Positions 26,142 through 35,090 of a DNA stretch of 64,000 nt are shown in pieces. Under the pieces are notes generated by a model. That model worked only from the letters and a program-made list of their open reading frames with translations. It had not been told where the DNA came from and did no database searches. Made by a program: the position numbers and the translations under genes. Source of the DNA: Parabacteroides massiliensis. Its GTDB lineage: Bacteria; Bacteroidota; Bacteroidia; Bacteroidales; Tannerellaceae. The DNA lies in the NCBI RefSeq assembly GCF_900155425.1, contig NZ_LT700191.1, positions 1,777,700 through 1,841,699 of the forward strand, in the 5' to 3' direction. Each line of letters begins with the position of its first letter. Position 1 is the first letter of the stretch.

Positions 26142-27491
26142 ATGAGAATGGACGATAATACATACGATTTTGATATGGCAAAAGCGCCTCAGACAATCAT
26201 CAAGGTGATCGGTGTCGGTGGCGGTGGTGGTAATGCGGTCAGCAACATGTACCGCGAAGGTATCCGGGATGTGTCTTTCGTGTTATGCAATACCGATAAT
26301 CAGGCGTTGCAGAAGTCGGAAGTTCCCGATAAGCTCCTGATAGGACGGAATACGACGAACGGGCTTGGTTCCGGCAATGTTCCGGAAAGAGGAGAAGCCG
26401 CAGCGATTGAAAGCGAAAAAGAAATCCACGATATGCTCGACGACGGTACCCGCATGGCTTTTGTTACGGCGGGGATGGGAGGAGGAACCGGTACGGGGGC
26501 CGGCCCGATCGTTGCCAAGATTTCCAAAGATATGGGAATCCTTACCGTCGGTATCGTTACGATCCCCTTCGTCTTTGAAGGACGTCCAAAGATCGTAAAA
26601 GCGTTGAAAGGCGTTAGGAAGATGGCGCAGAACGTAGACTCCTTGCTTGTCATCAACAACGAACGATTGAGGAATTTTGCCGATATGCCGGTTCCACAGG
26701 CCAACCGCAAGGCTGATGAGACATTGACGATTGCCGCCAAGAGCATTGCCGAGATCGTTACGACCAATCTTGAACAGAATGTCGATTTCGCCGATGTCGA
26801 CACGACGATGCGCAACAGCGGTGTCGCCCTGATCAGTATCGGTTTCGGAGAGGGCGAAGGACGTTTGCACCAAGCTATCAGCGAAGCGTTGGAAAACACG
26901 CTGGTGAACGATGTCAACAATATCTTCAATGCCCAACGTGTGGCGTTTGTCATCTACTATAGCCATGAAGACGAACTTCGTATCAGCGAGATGACAGACA
27001 TACATAATTTCATGTCCCAGTTCAAGACCGAATACGAGGTGAAGTGGGGACACGGCTATGACGACAGCCTGGGCCACAAGATCAAGATCACGATCCTGGT
27101 GACCGGTTTCGGCTTGGAAGACATCCTGTCGCAGAGCGAACAGCAGGAGCTTGCCACCGAAGAGGAAATACGTCAGGCAGCCGAACGGGAAGAAGCTGCA
27201 AGAAAAGCGAGAGAAGAAGAGGACAAATGGGTAAGGCAGTATTACGGCGACTATATCGATTCGCGTCCGAATGCCGAAATCGTTGTCTTTGCCGTCGACG
27301 AATTGGACGATGACGCTCTGATCTCTTTCGTGGAAGATAAACCTACTTATAAACGGACTGCCAAAGATGTGCAGCAGATACGTCGGAAGGGAGAAGAGCC
27401 TGTACGTACTCAAGGTCTGTCGTTTACCTCGTCAGCCGCTAACCCGGGTAAGAAGCCTAAATCCGGCGGAACGGTAATCAGTTTCAGATAA
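26142..27491 (+). CDS. ftsZ: Cell division GTPase FtsZ
   Basis: A 449-residue tubulin homologue that forms the Z ring. It contains GVGGGGGNAVSNMY, the tubulin signature GMGGGTGTGAGPIVAKI, FVFEGRPK, NNERLRNFADMP and a T7-like RVAFVIYYSHEDEL region. A charged linker (REEAARKAREEEDKWVRQYYGDYI) separates the GTPase core from a C-terminal tail ending KKPKSGGTVISFR, which would be the peptide that binds FtsA. A second possible start lies two codons downstream (26148). Confidence 0.97.
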   Translation: MRMDDNTYDFDMAKAPQTIIKVIGVGGGGGNAVSNMYREGIRDVSFVLCNTDNQALQKSEVPDKLLIGRNTTNGLGSGNVPERGEAAAIESEKEIHDMLDDGTRMAFVTAGMGGGTGTGAGPIVAKISKDMGILTVGIVTIPFVFEGRPKIVKALKGVRKMAQNVDSLLVINNERLRNFADMPVPQANRKADETLTIAAKSIAEIVTTNLEQNVDFADVDTTMRNSGVALISIGFGEGEGRLHQAISEALENTLVNDVNNIFNAQRVAFVIYYSHEDELRISEMTDIHNFMSQFKTEYEVKWGHGYDDSLGHKIKITILVTGFGLEDILSQSEQQELATEEEIRQAAEREEAARKAREEEDKWVRQYYGDYIDSRPNAEIVVFAVDELDDDALISFVEDKPTYKRTAKDVQQIRRKGEEPVRTQGLSFTSSAANPGKKPKSGGTVISFR

Positions 27492-27492
27492 T

Positions 27493-27523
27493 TCATAAAT
27501 CAAAAATCATAAATCAAAAATCA
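27493..27523. repeat. ATAAATC-type repeat arm between ftsZ and yqeY
   Basis: CATAAATCAAAAATCATAAATCAAAAATCAT is a single arm of the ATAAATC family, with no opposing arm. Confidence 0.5.
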
Positions 27524-27531
27524 TTACATAT

Positions 27532-27981
27532 ATGGATTTGTTCGAAAAAGTCAGCGAAGACATTAAAAACGCAATGAAGGCGAAAGATAAAGTAGCCCTT
27601 GAAACACTGAGAAACGTGAAGAAGTTTTTCCTCGAAGCGAAGACCGCTCCGGGGGCCAACGATACATTGACTGATGCCGATGCATTGAAGATCATGCAGA
27701 AACTTGTGAAACAGGGTAAAGATTCCGCCACTATCTATGTGCAGCAAGGACGTCAGGATTTGGCTGACGATGAACTGGCACAAGTTGCCGTTATTGAAAA
27801 ATACCTGCCTAAACAGATGTCTGCCGAGGAGCTGGAAGTTGAACTGAAGGCAATCATCGCACAGGTCGGAGCTGCCGGTCCGAAAGACATGGGTAAGGTA
27901 ATGGGCGTTGCTTCCAAGGCCTTAGCCGGAAAAGCCGAAGGACGTATGATCTCTGAAGTCGTTAAAAGACTGCTGAATTGA
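27532..27981 (+). CDS. GatB/YqeY domain protein
   Basis: A 149-residue all-helical protein of the YqeY family (MDLFEKVSEDIKNAMKAKDKVALETLRNVKK, later GPKDMGKVMGVASKALAGKAEGRMISEVVKRLL). The fold matches the C-terminal tail domain of GatB, which grips tRNA in the amidotransferase. The role of the free-standing version is not settled. It is commonly found after ftsZ in Bacteroidales. Confidence 0.9.
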   Translation: MDLFEKVSEDIKNAMKAKDKVALETLRNVKKFFLEAKTAPGANDTLTDADALKIMQKLVKQGKDSATIYVQQGRQDLADDELAQVAVIEKYLPKQMSAEELEVELKAIIAQVGAAGPKDMGKVMGVASKALAGKAEGRMISEVVKRLLN

Positions 27982-27994
27982 AAAAATTACAGAA

Positions 27995-29410
27995 ATGATT
28001 ACTTTTGTTTGTTGCCTTATTGCACTTATCGTGGGCTATTTTGTCTACGGTAAATTTATTGAACGTATTTTCGGCATAGATGCCAAACGGCAGACCCCTG
28101 CCTATACACACCAGGACGGTGTGGATTATATCCCGATGCCTACCTGGAAAGTCTTTATGATCCAGTTCCTGAACATTGCCGGACTGGGTCCGATCTTCGG
28201 TGCCATTATGGGAGCGAAGTTCGGAACCGCCTCTTTCCTGTGGATCGTGTTGGGAAGTATCTTTGCCGGTTCGGTACACGATTACCTGTCCGGGATGTTG
28301 TCTCTGCGCCATAATGGAGAGAGCTTGCCTGAGATTATCGGCCGTTACCTGGGCGTGAACTTCAAACAGTTTATGCGCGGTTTTACGGTGATCCTGATGG
28401 TACTGGTCGGTTCCGTGTTTGTGGCCGGACCGGCCGGATTGTTGGCCAAGTTGACACCGGAACATCTGGATGTCACTTTCTGGATCATCATCGTGTTCTT
28501 GTATTATATCTTGGCGACCTTGCTGCCGGTCGATAAGATAATAGGGAAAGTCTATCCTTTGTTTGCAGCCGCTTTGCTGTTTATGGCGATCGGTATTTTG
28601 GTGATGTTGTTCATCAATCATCCGCCGTTGCCGGAAATTACAGACGGGATGCCGAACACTTCTCCCGGTCATCTGCCTATCTTCCCGATCATGTTCGTCA
28701 GCATTGCCTGCGGTGCAATTTCCGGTTTCCATGCGACGCAAAGTCCGTTGATGGCCCGTTGCATCAAGAATGAGAAGTACGGACGTCCTATCTTTTTCGG
28801 GTCTATGATTACGGAAGGTATCGTTGCGCTGATCTGGGCGGCTGCCGCTACTTATTTCTATCATAACAATGGGATGGGGGAAAACAATGCCGCCGTTGTC
28901 GTCGACAGTATTACGAAAGAATGGCTCGGCACGGTAGGAGGTGTATTGGCCGTCTTAGGTGTGATCGCTGCTCCGATTACTTCCGGTGATACAGCGTTTC
29001 GTTCGGCTCGTCTGATCGTGGCTGATTTCCTGCATCTCGAACAGCGCAGTATCTCCAAGCGACTCATGATCTGTATTCCTTTGTTCTTAGTGGCTATCGC
29101 TCTTTTGCTTTACAGCCAGAAAGATAAGGATGGCTTCGATATGATCTGGCGTTATTTTGCTTGGAGTAACCAGACGCTCGCCGTGTTTACCTTATGGGCG
29201 TTGACCGTCTACCTGGTGATCTCGAAGAAACCCTATATCGTTACGCTGATCCCGGCTCTGTTCATGACAGCTGTCTGCTCGACATACATCTTTGTCGCTC
29301 CTGAAGGCTTAGGTCTGGAAACCGGCATCTCACAGATTATCGGCATTGCCGTAACAATCGTTGTTTTCGCATTCTTCCTGGTTTGGAAGAAGAAAAACAG
29401 TAAGATATAA
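27995..29410 (+). CDS. cstA: Carbon starvation protein CstA-type transporter
   Basis: A 471-residue membrane protein with the CstA signature LNIAGLGPIFGAIMGAKFG near residues 54-72 and FHATQSPLMARCIKNEKYGR in the middle. About a dozen hydrophobic segments are present. It is the short form typical of Bacteroidetes (the E. coli protein is about 700 residues). E. coli relatives import peptides or pyruvate; the substrate here is not known. The ATG is 13 bp after yqeY, so they probably share a transcript. Confidence 0.93.
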   Translation: MITFVCCLIALIVGYFVYGKFIERIFGIDAKRQTPAYTHQDGVDYIPMPTWKVFMIQFLNIAGLGPIFGAIMGAKFGTASFLWIVLGSIFAGSVHDYLSGMLSLRHNGESLPEIIGRYLGVNFKQFMRGFTVILMVLVGSVFVAGPAGLLAKLTPEHLDVTFWIIIVFLYYILATLLPVDKIIGKVYPLFAAALLFMAIGILVMLFINHPPLPEITDGMPNTSPGHLPIFPIMFVSIACGAISGFHATQSPLMARCIKNEKYGRPIFFGSMITEGIVALIWAAAATYFYHNNGMGENNAAVVVDSITKEWLGTVGGVLAVLGVIAAPITSGDTAFRSARLIVADFLHLEQRSISKRLMICIPLFLVAIALLLYSQKDKDGFDMIWRYFAWSNQTLAVFTLWALTVYLVISKKPYIVTLIPALFMTAVCSTYIFVAPEGLGLETGISQIIGIAVTIVVFAFFLVWKKKNSKI

Positions 29411-29506
29411 CGCCGGAGGATCAATCTTCTCCGGTGTCCAGCCCGGTAATTGTCGGTTTATCAGCAGGTCGAAACTGTAAACTGTAACTTATGGGAGTAA
29501 GATGAA

Positions 29507-29594
29507 ACAACTGTCATACTATCATGATTTGTTCTCAATTCATTAAAAATCAATGGATGCATAGAATGATTGATTGTATGACAGTTGTTTTTTT
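29507..29594 (+). terminator. Long stem-loop with T run after cstA
   Basis: Perfect 13-bp arms ACAACTGTCATAC (29507-29519) and GTATGACAGTTGT (29576-29588) enclose a 56-base loop and are followed by TTTTTT. The loop itself can pair (CAATTCATT with AATGATTG). It works as a terminator on paper, but the loop is large enough for a structured RNA. A smaller CCGGAG/CTCCGG hairpin lies just after the cstA stop. Confidence 0.6.
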
Positions 29595-29678
29595 CATCAT
29601 CATACTATCATAAAAACTGGTATATTTTACTTGAAAGCATATATCTTATTTTCAGCGAATTACCTATCTGTTTTCTTT

Positions 29679-29715
29679 GAGACCCGGATGTCGGAGCCTT
29701 TGACATCCGGGTCTC
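29679..29715. repeat. Perfect 14-bp inverted repeat in the cstA-Rpn spacer
   Basis: GAGACCCGGATGTC (29679-29692) and GACATCCGGGTCTC (29702-29715) flank a 9-base loop. No T run follows. Just downstream AAGACC (29715 onward) faces GGTCTT near 29760, so a longer nested structure is possible. The rest of 29411-29903 shows no reading frame I trust. Confidence 0.7.
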
Positions 29716-29903
29716 AAGACCGTGCAGACGGGGATCTGAATCAGGCTTAAACGGGGGTCTTAACGAAAAGTTCTGCCTACTTTATGTGTTTATCCCCCAT
29801 AATTATCGGGTGAACCCGGGACTTATTGATTGCAGGGGATTCGTTTTTTGTGAATATAGGAAAGATAGTTGAACATTCGCCTTTTAGGTAGGGAATATTT
29901 ACC

Positions 29904-29911
29904 TATATTTG
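29904..29911 (+). promoter_or_regulatory. -7 box of the Rpn-type gene at 29951
   Basis: TATATTTG followed by a 39-base leader that is almost identical to the leader of the copy at the left window edge. The homology between the two loci appears to begin near this box. Confidence 0.55.
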
Positions 29912-29950
29912 TCATCGAAGTAATAACTATTGCAACTAAAACATTTAATT

Positions 29951-30874
29951 ATGAACAAATTTATCAACCCCTTCTCCGATTACGGCTGGAAAAAGATTTT
30001 CGGCAGCGAAGTAAGCAAGGATCTTATCATCAGTTTCCTCAATGAAGTTATCCAGCAGGAAGTAATCGTTGACATTACGTTTCGGAACGTTGAGATGCTC
30101 GGTTTGAAACAAGATCAGCGGCGGGCTGTCTTCGATATCTTCTGTGAGAATGAAAAAGGAGAAATATTCATAGTCGAGATGCAGAAAAGCCGGCAGAAAT
30201 ATTTTTCCGACAGGGTGTTGTACTATGCCTCGTTCGCGATCCAGCAGCAGTCAATGATCGTAAAGGAAAAACTTGAAAAAGAACCGGATGAAGTAATTCG
30301 CAAACGTTGGAACTACCAAATCAGCAAAGTGTATGTCGTGTGCATCCTGAGCTACATCATGGACCTGTCCCGCCCGGAGAAATATCGTTGGGATGTCGTA
30401 CGCATGGACCGGGAGTTGAAGCTTCCCTTCAGCGAAACACTTAACGAAATCTATATCGAAATGCCGAAATTTGTGTTACCTTTGCATCAGTGTGATACAC
30501 TTTATAAGAAGTGGTTATATGTTTTAAACAACATCGAGATCATGGAACGATTACCCCAAGAGCTGAACAACCAGATATTCCGCAAGCTGAAAAGCATCGT
30601 GGAGGTAGAGCGCATGACCCCCGATCAACGCTTGGAATACGAACTGAGCCTTTCCGTTGAACGCGACCTTTCCGCCGCCCTCGATACCAGTTTCGAAGAT
30701 GGGATGGAGAAGGGAATTGAGAAAGGGATAAAAAAAGGAATAGAGAAGGGAATAGAAAAAGGGAAAGTCGAGGAACAACGTCTTATTGCAGCCAATTTTA
30801 AAAAGCAAGGAATTAATATCGAAACGATTGCACAATGTACCGGTTTATCAGTAAAAGAGGTGAGCGAATTATAA
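29951..30874 (+). CDS. Rpn-family PD-(D/E)XK nuclease/transposase-like protein with EKGI repeat tail
   Basis: A 307-residue protein starting MNKFINPFSDYGWKKIFGSE; an upstream in-frame start at 29930 is not supported. The nuclease core has AVFDIFCENEKGEIFIVEMQKS (Asp and Glu-x-Gln). Near residues 253-272 a five-unit 12-nt tandem repeat (30707-30766) encodes EKGI-EKGI-KKGI-EKGI-EKGK. The tail NIETIAQCTGLSVKEVSEL matches the tail of the 7256 gene. An in-frame ATG at 30704 (residue 252) could start a separate 56-residue C-terminal product, as published for E. coli RpnA, where the short product is an antitoxin; that is inference here. It is the complete twin of the gene cut at position 1. Confidence 0.88.
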   Translation: MNKFINPFSDYGWKKIFGSEVSKDLIISFLNEVIQQEVIVDITFRNVEMLGLKQDQRRAVFDIFCENEKGEIFIVEMQKSRQKYFSDRVLYYASFAIQQQSMIVKEKLEKEPDEVIRKRWNYQISKVYVVCILSYIMDLSRPEKYRWDVVRMDRELKLPFSETLNEIYIEMPKFVLPLHQCDTLYKKWLYVLNNIEIMERLPQELNNQIFRKLKSIVEVERMTPDQRLEYELSLSVERDLSAALDTSFEDGMEKGIEKGIKKGIEKGIEKGKVEEQRLIAANFKKQGINIETIAQCTGLSVKEVSEL

Positions 30875-30933
30875 CCTGTTAAAGCTTATCGATTGAATCT
30901 GGCGTGTTGTTTAAATACATGACAATCCGTGGC

Positions 30934-31632
30934 TTACAGCATATGATATTTTTTCAGCTCTTTCCTCAGTTCTAATGCTTTTCCGTCTGTGACCTTGTCC
31001 ATAAGTGCCCAAAAACGGTCGCTGTGGTTCATCTCTATGGTGTGGCAGAGTTCGTGGAGGAGGACGTAGTCGATCAGATGCCAAGGTAAGAGCATCAGGG
31101 AAAGAGAGAGATTGATGCTGCGGCGTGGCGTGCAACTTCCCCAATGGCTTTTACTGTTGAATATTTTTACTCCCGTGCAGGTGAAACCATGCCTGGAGGC
31201 CAGGCTGAGTAATCGTGAAGGCAATAGGCGACGAGCCTCGTGGCGGAGGGCCTGTTCGAGGAAATCTTTCAGAAGTTCTTGTATACGTTCGTCGGCAAAG
31301 TCGGTCTGTGCGGGGCAGGCGATGTGCAGAATGCCGTTGTCTAAATTCATATAGAAGTTTGTCCGGTCTGTACGAAAGATATGGAGGCGGAATGTGGCGG
31401 TTTGCATCTCCGTTTTGTCCGTCAGAAGTGGGCGGGCAGGATGTTTGGCCAAAGCAATGAGAAGTTTTTCCCTGTTCTCACGGATAAAGGCCAGCATACG
31501 TGCTTCGTCACCTCCCGGAGGTAGGGTTGCCGTGATCGTCCCTTTGGCGATTTTCAGCGTATAGCGGGTGGCGCGTGGACTGGTACGGAGGATGATGATC
31601 CCTAAGTCTTTGTCTTGTATCGTCTTTTGCAT
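30934..31632 (-). CDS. YgjP-like zinc metallopeptidase (M48/SprT-like, DUF45)
   Basis: A 232-residue protein with the zinc motif HELCHTIEMNHSDRFW near the C terminus: HExxH with a third His six residues later, as in YgjP. The N-terminal part is beta-rich (IIILRTSPRATRYTLKIAKG), and the family's KSHWGSCTPRRSINLSLSLMLLP block is present. Such proteins often accompany type I restriction systems or stand alone; none is nearby. The substrate is unknown. Confidence 0.88.
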   Translation of the reverse strand: MQKTIQDKDLGIIILRTSPRATRYTLKIAKGTITATLPPGGDEARMLAFIRENREKLLIALAKHPARPLLTDKTEMQTATFRLHIFRTDRTNFYMNLDNGILHIACPAQTDFADERIQELLKDFLEQALRHEARRLLPSRLLSLASRHGFTCTGVKIFNSKSHWGSCTPRRSINLSLSLMLLPWHLIDYVLLHELCHTIEMNHSDRFWALMDKVTDGKALELRKELKKYHML

Positions 31633-31640
31633 ATCGTTTG

Positions 31641-31648
31641 CAAAAGTA
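31641..31648 (-). promoter_or_regulatory. -7 box of the YgjP-like gene
   Basis: TACTTTTG on the minus strand (31648-31641), 8 bases before the ATG at 31632. The nearest TTG is spaced only 16 bp away, so the -33 element is poor. Confidence 0.4.
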
Positions 31649-31745
31649 ATGTTTTATACATAAACAATAGAGGCTTGGAATTGGTTATTTTAGCCATAAA
31701 GACGAAGATAAGCGGCTCCTCGGCATAAAAAATGAACAAGTTCGT

Positions 31746-31776
31746 TTTATTCTGCTCTCGGTTTGCATTATCTTTG
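31746..31776 (+). promoter_or_regulatory. gpmI: Promoter of gpmI
   Basis: TTT (31746-31748), 20 bp, TATCTTTG (31769-31776), with a leader of about 45 nt to the ATG at 31827. Confidence 0.55.
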
Positions 31777-31826
31777 TAGCCGGATAACGAAAAATGAGTA
31801 TAAACAATATAATAAATTAAGTAATC

Positions 31827-33344
31827 ATGAGCAAGAAAGCCCTTTTAATGATACTTGACGGCTGGGGTATCGGCGATCAAGGTAAAGACGATGTAATCTT
31901 TAACACTCCCACTCCTTATTGGGACAGCCTGCTGGCCACTTATCCTCATTCACAGTTACAGGCAAGCGGCGAAAACGTAGGGCTGCCTGACGGACAAATG
32001 GGTAATTCTGAAGTCGGCCACCTCAATATCGGAGCCGGACGTATCGTTTACCAGGATTTGGTGAAGATCAACCGTGCCTGTGCCGACAATAGCATCATGA
32101 AGAACCCTGAAATCGTTTCTGCCTTCTCTTATGCCAAGGAGCACGGCAAAAGCATCCATTTCATGGGATTGACCTCCAACGGTGGCGTGCACAGTTCTTT
32201 TGACCACCTGTTCAAACTTTGCGATATCTCCAAGGAGTACGGGATTGACAATACTTTCATCCACTGTTTTATGGACGGTCGCGACACAGACCCGAAGAGC
32301 GGTAAAGGATTTATCGAACAACTGACGGCCCACTGTGCACAGTCTGCCGGAAAGATCGCATCCATCGTCGGCCGTTTCTATGCAATGGACCGCGACAAAC
32401 GTTGGGAACGCGTGAAAGAAGCCTACGACCTGTTGGTCGAAGGCAAGGGTAAACAAGCAGCCGACATGGTCCAGGCTATGCAGGAGTCGTACGATGAAGG
32501 CGTGACCGACGAGTTTATCAAACCGATCAACAACGCTACCGTAGACGGTACGATCAAAGAAGGCGATGTCGTGATCTTCTTCAACTACCGTAACGACCGT
32601 GCAAAAGAATTGACCATCGTACTGACTCAGCAGGATATGCCGGAACAGGGTATGCACACGATCCCCGGCCTGCAGTATTATTGCATGACGCCCTACGATG
32701 CTTCTTTCAAAGGCGTTCATATTCTGTTCGACAAAGAAAATGTCCAAAACACATTGGGAGAATACCTGGCTAATAACGGGAAGACTCAACTTCATATCGC
32801 CGAAACGGAAAAGTATGCTCACGTGACTTTCTTCTTCAACGGCGGCCGTGAAACTCCGTACAAAAATGAAGAACGCATCCTGGTTCCGAGTCCGAAAGTC
32901 GCCACTTACGACCTGAAGCCGGAAATGAGCGCTTACGAAGTGAAAGACAAATTGGTTGAGGCTATCAATACGCAGAAGTTCGACTTCATCGTCGTGAACT
33001 ATGCCAACGGTGACATGGTGGGTCATACCGGTGTTTACAGCGCGATTGAAAAAGCCGTTGTCGCTATCGACAACTGTGTGAAAGACACTGTCGAAGCTGC
33101 TAAGGCTAACGGATATGAAGTAATCATCATCGCAGACCACGGTAATGCCGATCACGCGCTCAACGCAGACGGTACGCCCAATACGGCTCACTCCCTGAAC
33201 CCGGTACCTTTTGTATATGTAACAGAAAACAAGAATGCAAAAGTTGAAAACGGTGTCCTGGCCGACGTCGCTCCGTCTATCCTGCATATTTTGGGCATGG
33301 CACAGCCGGCTGATATGACAGGACATGACTTGATTAAAAACTAA
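31827..33344 (+). CDS. gpmI: 2,3-bisphosphoglycerate-independent phosphoglycerate mutase
   Basis: A 505-residue alkaline-phosphatase-superfamily enzyme that interconverts 3- and 2-phosphoglycerate using two manganese ions. The N terminus [11 protein letters not shown] supplies the metal-binding Asp11; catalytic Ser61 lies in [17 protein letters not shown]. Further conserved blocks are [36 protein letters not shown] and [12 protein letters not shown]. It stands alone, followed by the ATAAATC-type hairpin. Confidence 0.97.
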   Translation: MSKKALLMILDGWGIGDQGKDDVIFNTPTPYWDSLLATYPHSQLQASGENVGLPDGQMGNSEVGHLNIGAGRIVYQDLVKINRACADNSIMKNPEIVSAFSYAKEHGKSIHFMGLTSNGGVHSSFDHLFKLCDISKEYGIDNTFIHCFMDGRDTDPKSGKGFIEQLTAHCAQSAGKIASIVGRFYAMDRDKRWERVKEAYDLLVEGKGKQAADMVQAMQESYDEGVTDEFIKPINNATVDGTIKEGDVVIFFNYRNDRAKELTIVLTQQDMPEQGMHTIPGLQYYCMTPYDASFKGVHILFDKENVQNTLGEYLANNGKTQLHIAETEKYAHVTFFFNGGRETPYKNEERILVPSPKVATYDLKPEMSAYEVKDKLVEAINTQKFDFIVVNYANGDMVGHTGVYSAIEKAVVAIDNCVKDTVEAAKANGYEVIIIADHGNADHALNADGTPNTAHSLNPVPFVYVTENKNAKVENGVLADVAPSILHILGMAQPADMTGHDLIKN

Positions 33345-33345
33345 A

Positions 33346-33416
33346 GATTTATGATTTGTGATTCATGATTTATGCATCGATGATAAGTCATGAATCATGA
33401 ATCATGAATCATAAAT
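33346..33416. repeat. ATAAATC-type hairpin after gpmI
   Basis: GATTTATGATTTGTGATTC units face ATGAATCATGAATCATAAAT units. The core 33368-33389 reads ATTTATGCATCGATGATA then AGTC, matching 48366-48387 and, inverted, 18629-18650. Confidence 0.75.
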
Positions 33417-33425
33417 TCTTTCATC

Positions 33426-34010
33426 GTGATTCAAATAGACAATACATTGGTCAGTCTTGACGTTCTCGAACGCCAGTTTTTATGTGACCTGTCGCATTGT
33501 AAAGGTATTTGTTGTGTGGAAGGTGATTCCGGTGCGCCCCTGCTGGAAGAAGAGGTGGGCGAACTGGAAAAAGCCCTTCCTGTTATTTGGGACGATCTGG
33601 CACCGAAAGCCCGGGAGATCATCAAGAGACAAGGCGTTGCCTATATTGATGAAGAAGGAGACTTGGTGACCTCTATCGTAAACGGGAAGGACTGTGTTTT
33701 TACCTGCTACGATGCGGATGGAACTTGCAAGTGTGCGGTGGAGAAAGCCTTCCGCGAAGGCAGACTTTCTTTCTATAAACCGGTTTCCTGCCATCTTTAC
33801 CCGATCCGCGTGGAAAAATACGATACGTTCGAAGCTGTGAATTATAATCGCTGGAATATCTGTAAGGCAGCGGAGGTGTTGGGTGAGAAAGAAAAACTTC
33901 CGGTCTATAAGTTTCTGAAAGAACCGCTGATTCGTCGTTTCGGAAAGGAATGGTACGACGCGCTTGAAGAAATTGCCGGAGAGTGGGAGAAGCAGAAGAA
34001 TGAAGAGTAA
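33426..34010 (+). CDS. DUF3109 family protein (cysteine-rich)
   Basis: A 194-residue protein from a GTG start (MIQIDNTLVSLDVLERQFLC). Cysteines cluster in CDLSHCKGICCVEGDSGAPL near residues 20-39, with more in KDCVFTCYDADGTCKCAVEK and PVSCHLYPIRV. The layout resembles YkgJ-type metal or Fe-S cluster proteins. DUF3109 has no known function. It follows the repeat hairpin directly and ends at a strong bidirectional hairpin. Confidence 0.85.
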   Translation: MIQIDNTLVSLDVLERQFLCDLSHCKGICCVEGDSGAPLLEEEVGELEKALPVIWDDLAPKAREIIKRQGVAYIDEEGDLVTSIVNGKDCVFTCYDADGTCKCAVEKAFREGRLSFYKPVSCHLYPIRVEKYDTFEAVNYNRWNICKAAEVLGEKEKLPVYKFLKEPLIRRFGKEWYDALEEIAGEWEKQKNEE

Positions 34011-34026
34011 CTAAGGTTGATATTAA

Positions 34027-34093
34027 AAAGAACCGGAAATACAAATAACATGGATCTGGTGGAGATCCGCGTTATCTGCATTTCCGGTTCTTT
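34027..34093. terminator. Bidirectional terminator between the DUF3109 gene and glsB
   Basis: AAAGAACCGGAAAT (34027-34040) pairs perfectly with ATTTCCGGTTCTTT (34080-34093). Inside, ATAAC/GTTAT and GGATCT/AGATCC extend the stem. A/T tracts on both sides suit termination of the convergent genes. Confidence 0.85.
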
Positions 34094-34108
34094 GCTTTAT
34101 ATACCGTT

Positions 34109-35074
34109 TTAACTGTTGCGTATCAGGTCCGCCGATTTGCCTTCCTCGTTCAGGTAGGTCTCGATATGGCGTTTCTTTTTCTCTTCCAGGATTTCGTCGA
34201 TGGCGATCAGGATGCCGGTCTCTTCAACCTCTCCAAACTCATGGTTGATGGCTGTGCCGAAAACGCGCATCTTGGGGGAGAGGCTCATATAAGCATTGAC
34301 CAACGGCGGCACATTGATGCCGAACTTGCGAACCTCCTGGTTCAAGACCTTATAATTGTCTTTGAAGTTATCATATTTGAAAAGTTCCCGCATCTTTTCC
34401 AGGTCTGTGCCTGTTTCCAAAGGACAGACCGGAGTGATCAGCCTCTCCGGATCGGGGAAGTGCATGTTCAGGAAATACAGGATCATGTTGCGGGCTTCGG
34501 AGTTGTAGGTGTTGTACATCGTCACTTTTCCGAAATAATACTGCAAGCTGGGGTCAACCACGGAAAGAGCTCCCAGTCCGTCCCAAAGGTTATCCAGCAC
34601 AAACAGCCCCTTGGCGCTGCCGCTGCGGGTCGACTGGTATTCCAGTGTAACGAACGAACGGCCAAGTTCGACCGTGTATGGCAAATATTCTTTGTTGAAC
34701 TTATCGGAGAAATTAAACAGATGGGACGTTGCTAAAATGGGTTTGCCTGCTTTGTCGAATTTCACATCCGAACCGCAGAGGAAGCGGTAGCCGCCCAAAA
34801 TCTGTTTGTCTTCAGGGCTCCATACGATAAGCTGGCGGTAAGCATCGTCCATCGTGTCATACTCGTCGATATCGACCGGAAAGCCGGTTCCGCCTCCGTA
34901 ATACCGGAAAGCGATTTCCCTGAGTCGTCCGATCTCCTGCATCACATTTGGAGAATCATGAGCTGTGACAATGTATATCTCATTGCTGGATTTATTGGTC
35001 CTCCGCAGCAGCTTGTCCCCGGTCAGTTCAGCTTTCAGGAGAGCACGGTCAATCGGTTTGATAATGTCTTGCAT
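34109..35074 (-). CDS. glsB: GlsB-like N-acyltransferase (glycine lipid synthesis)
   Basis: A 321-residue GNAT-fold protein of the ornithine-lipid OlsB/hemolysin-like family (IVTAHDSPNVMQEIGRLREIAFRYYGGGTGFPVDIDEYD, later GGYRFLCG and VELGRSFVTLEYQ). In Bacteroides the homologous enzyme transfers a 3-hydroxy-acyl group to the amino group of glycine, the first step to glycine lipids. The gene directly upstream in the same operon (16 bp gap) is the matching O-acyltransferase, which supports this specific role over a generic acetyltransferase. Confidence 0.85.
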   Translation of the reverse strand: MQDIIKPIDRALLKAELTGDKLLRRTNKSSNEIYIVTAHDSPNVMQEIGRLREIAFRYYGGGTGFPVDIDEYDTMDDAYRQLIVWSPEDKQILGGYRFLCGSDVKFDKAGKPILATSHLFNFSDKFNKEYLPYTVELGRSFVTLEYQSTRSGSAKGLFVLDNLWDGLGALSVVDPSLQYYFGKVTMYNTYNSEARNMILYFLNMHFPDPERLITPVCPLETGTDLEKMRELFKYDNFKDNYKVLNQEVRKFGINVPPLVNAYMSLSPKMRVFGTAINHEFGEVEETGILIAIDEILEEKKKRHIETYLNEEGKSADLIRNS

Positions 35075-35090
35075 ATAATAAAATCTGTTA

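Noticed and set aside
29930-29950. Seven-residue extension of the Rpn protein
   Set aside because: The twin copy conserves the ATG at the equivalent of 29951, and the extension falls in the promoter leader.
31956-33326. Long open frame (456 codons) on the minus strand
   Set aside because: Antisense to gpmI with no recognisable motif.
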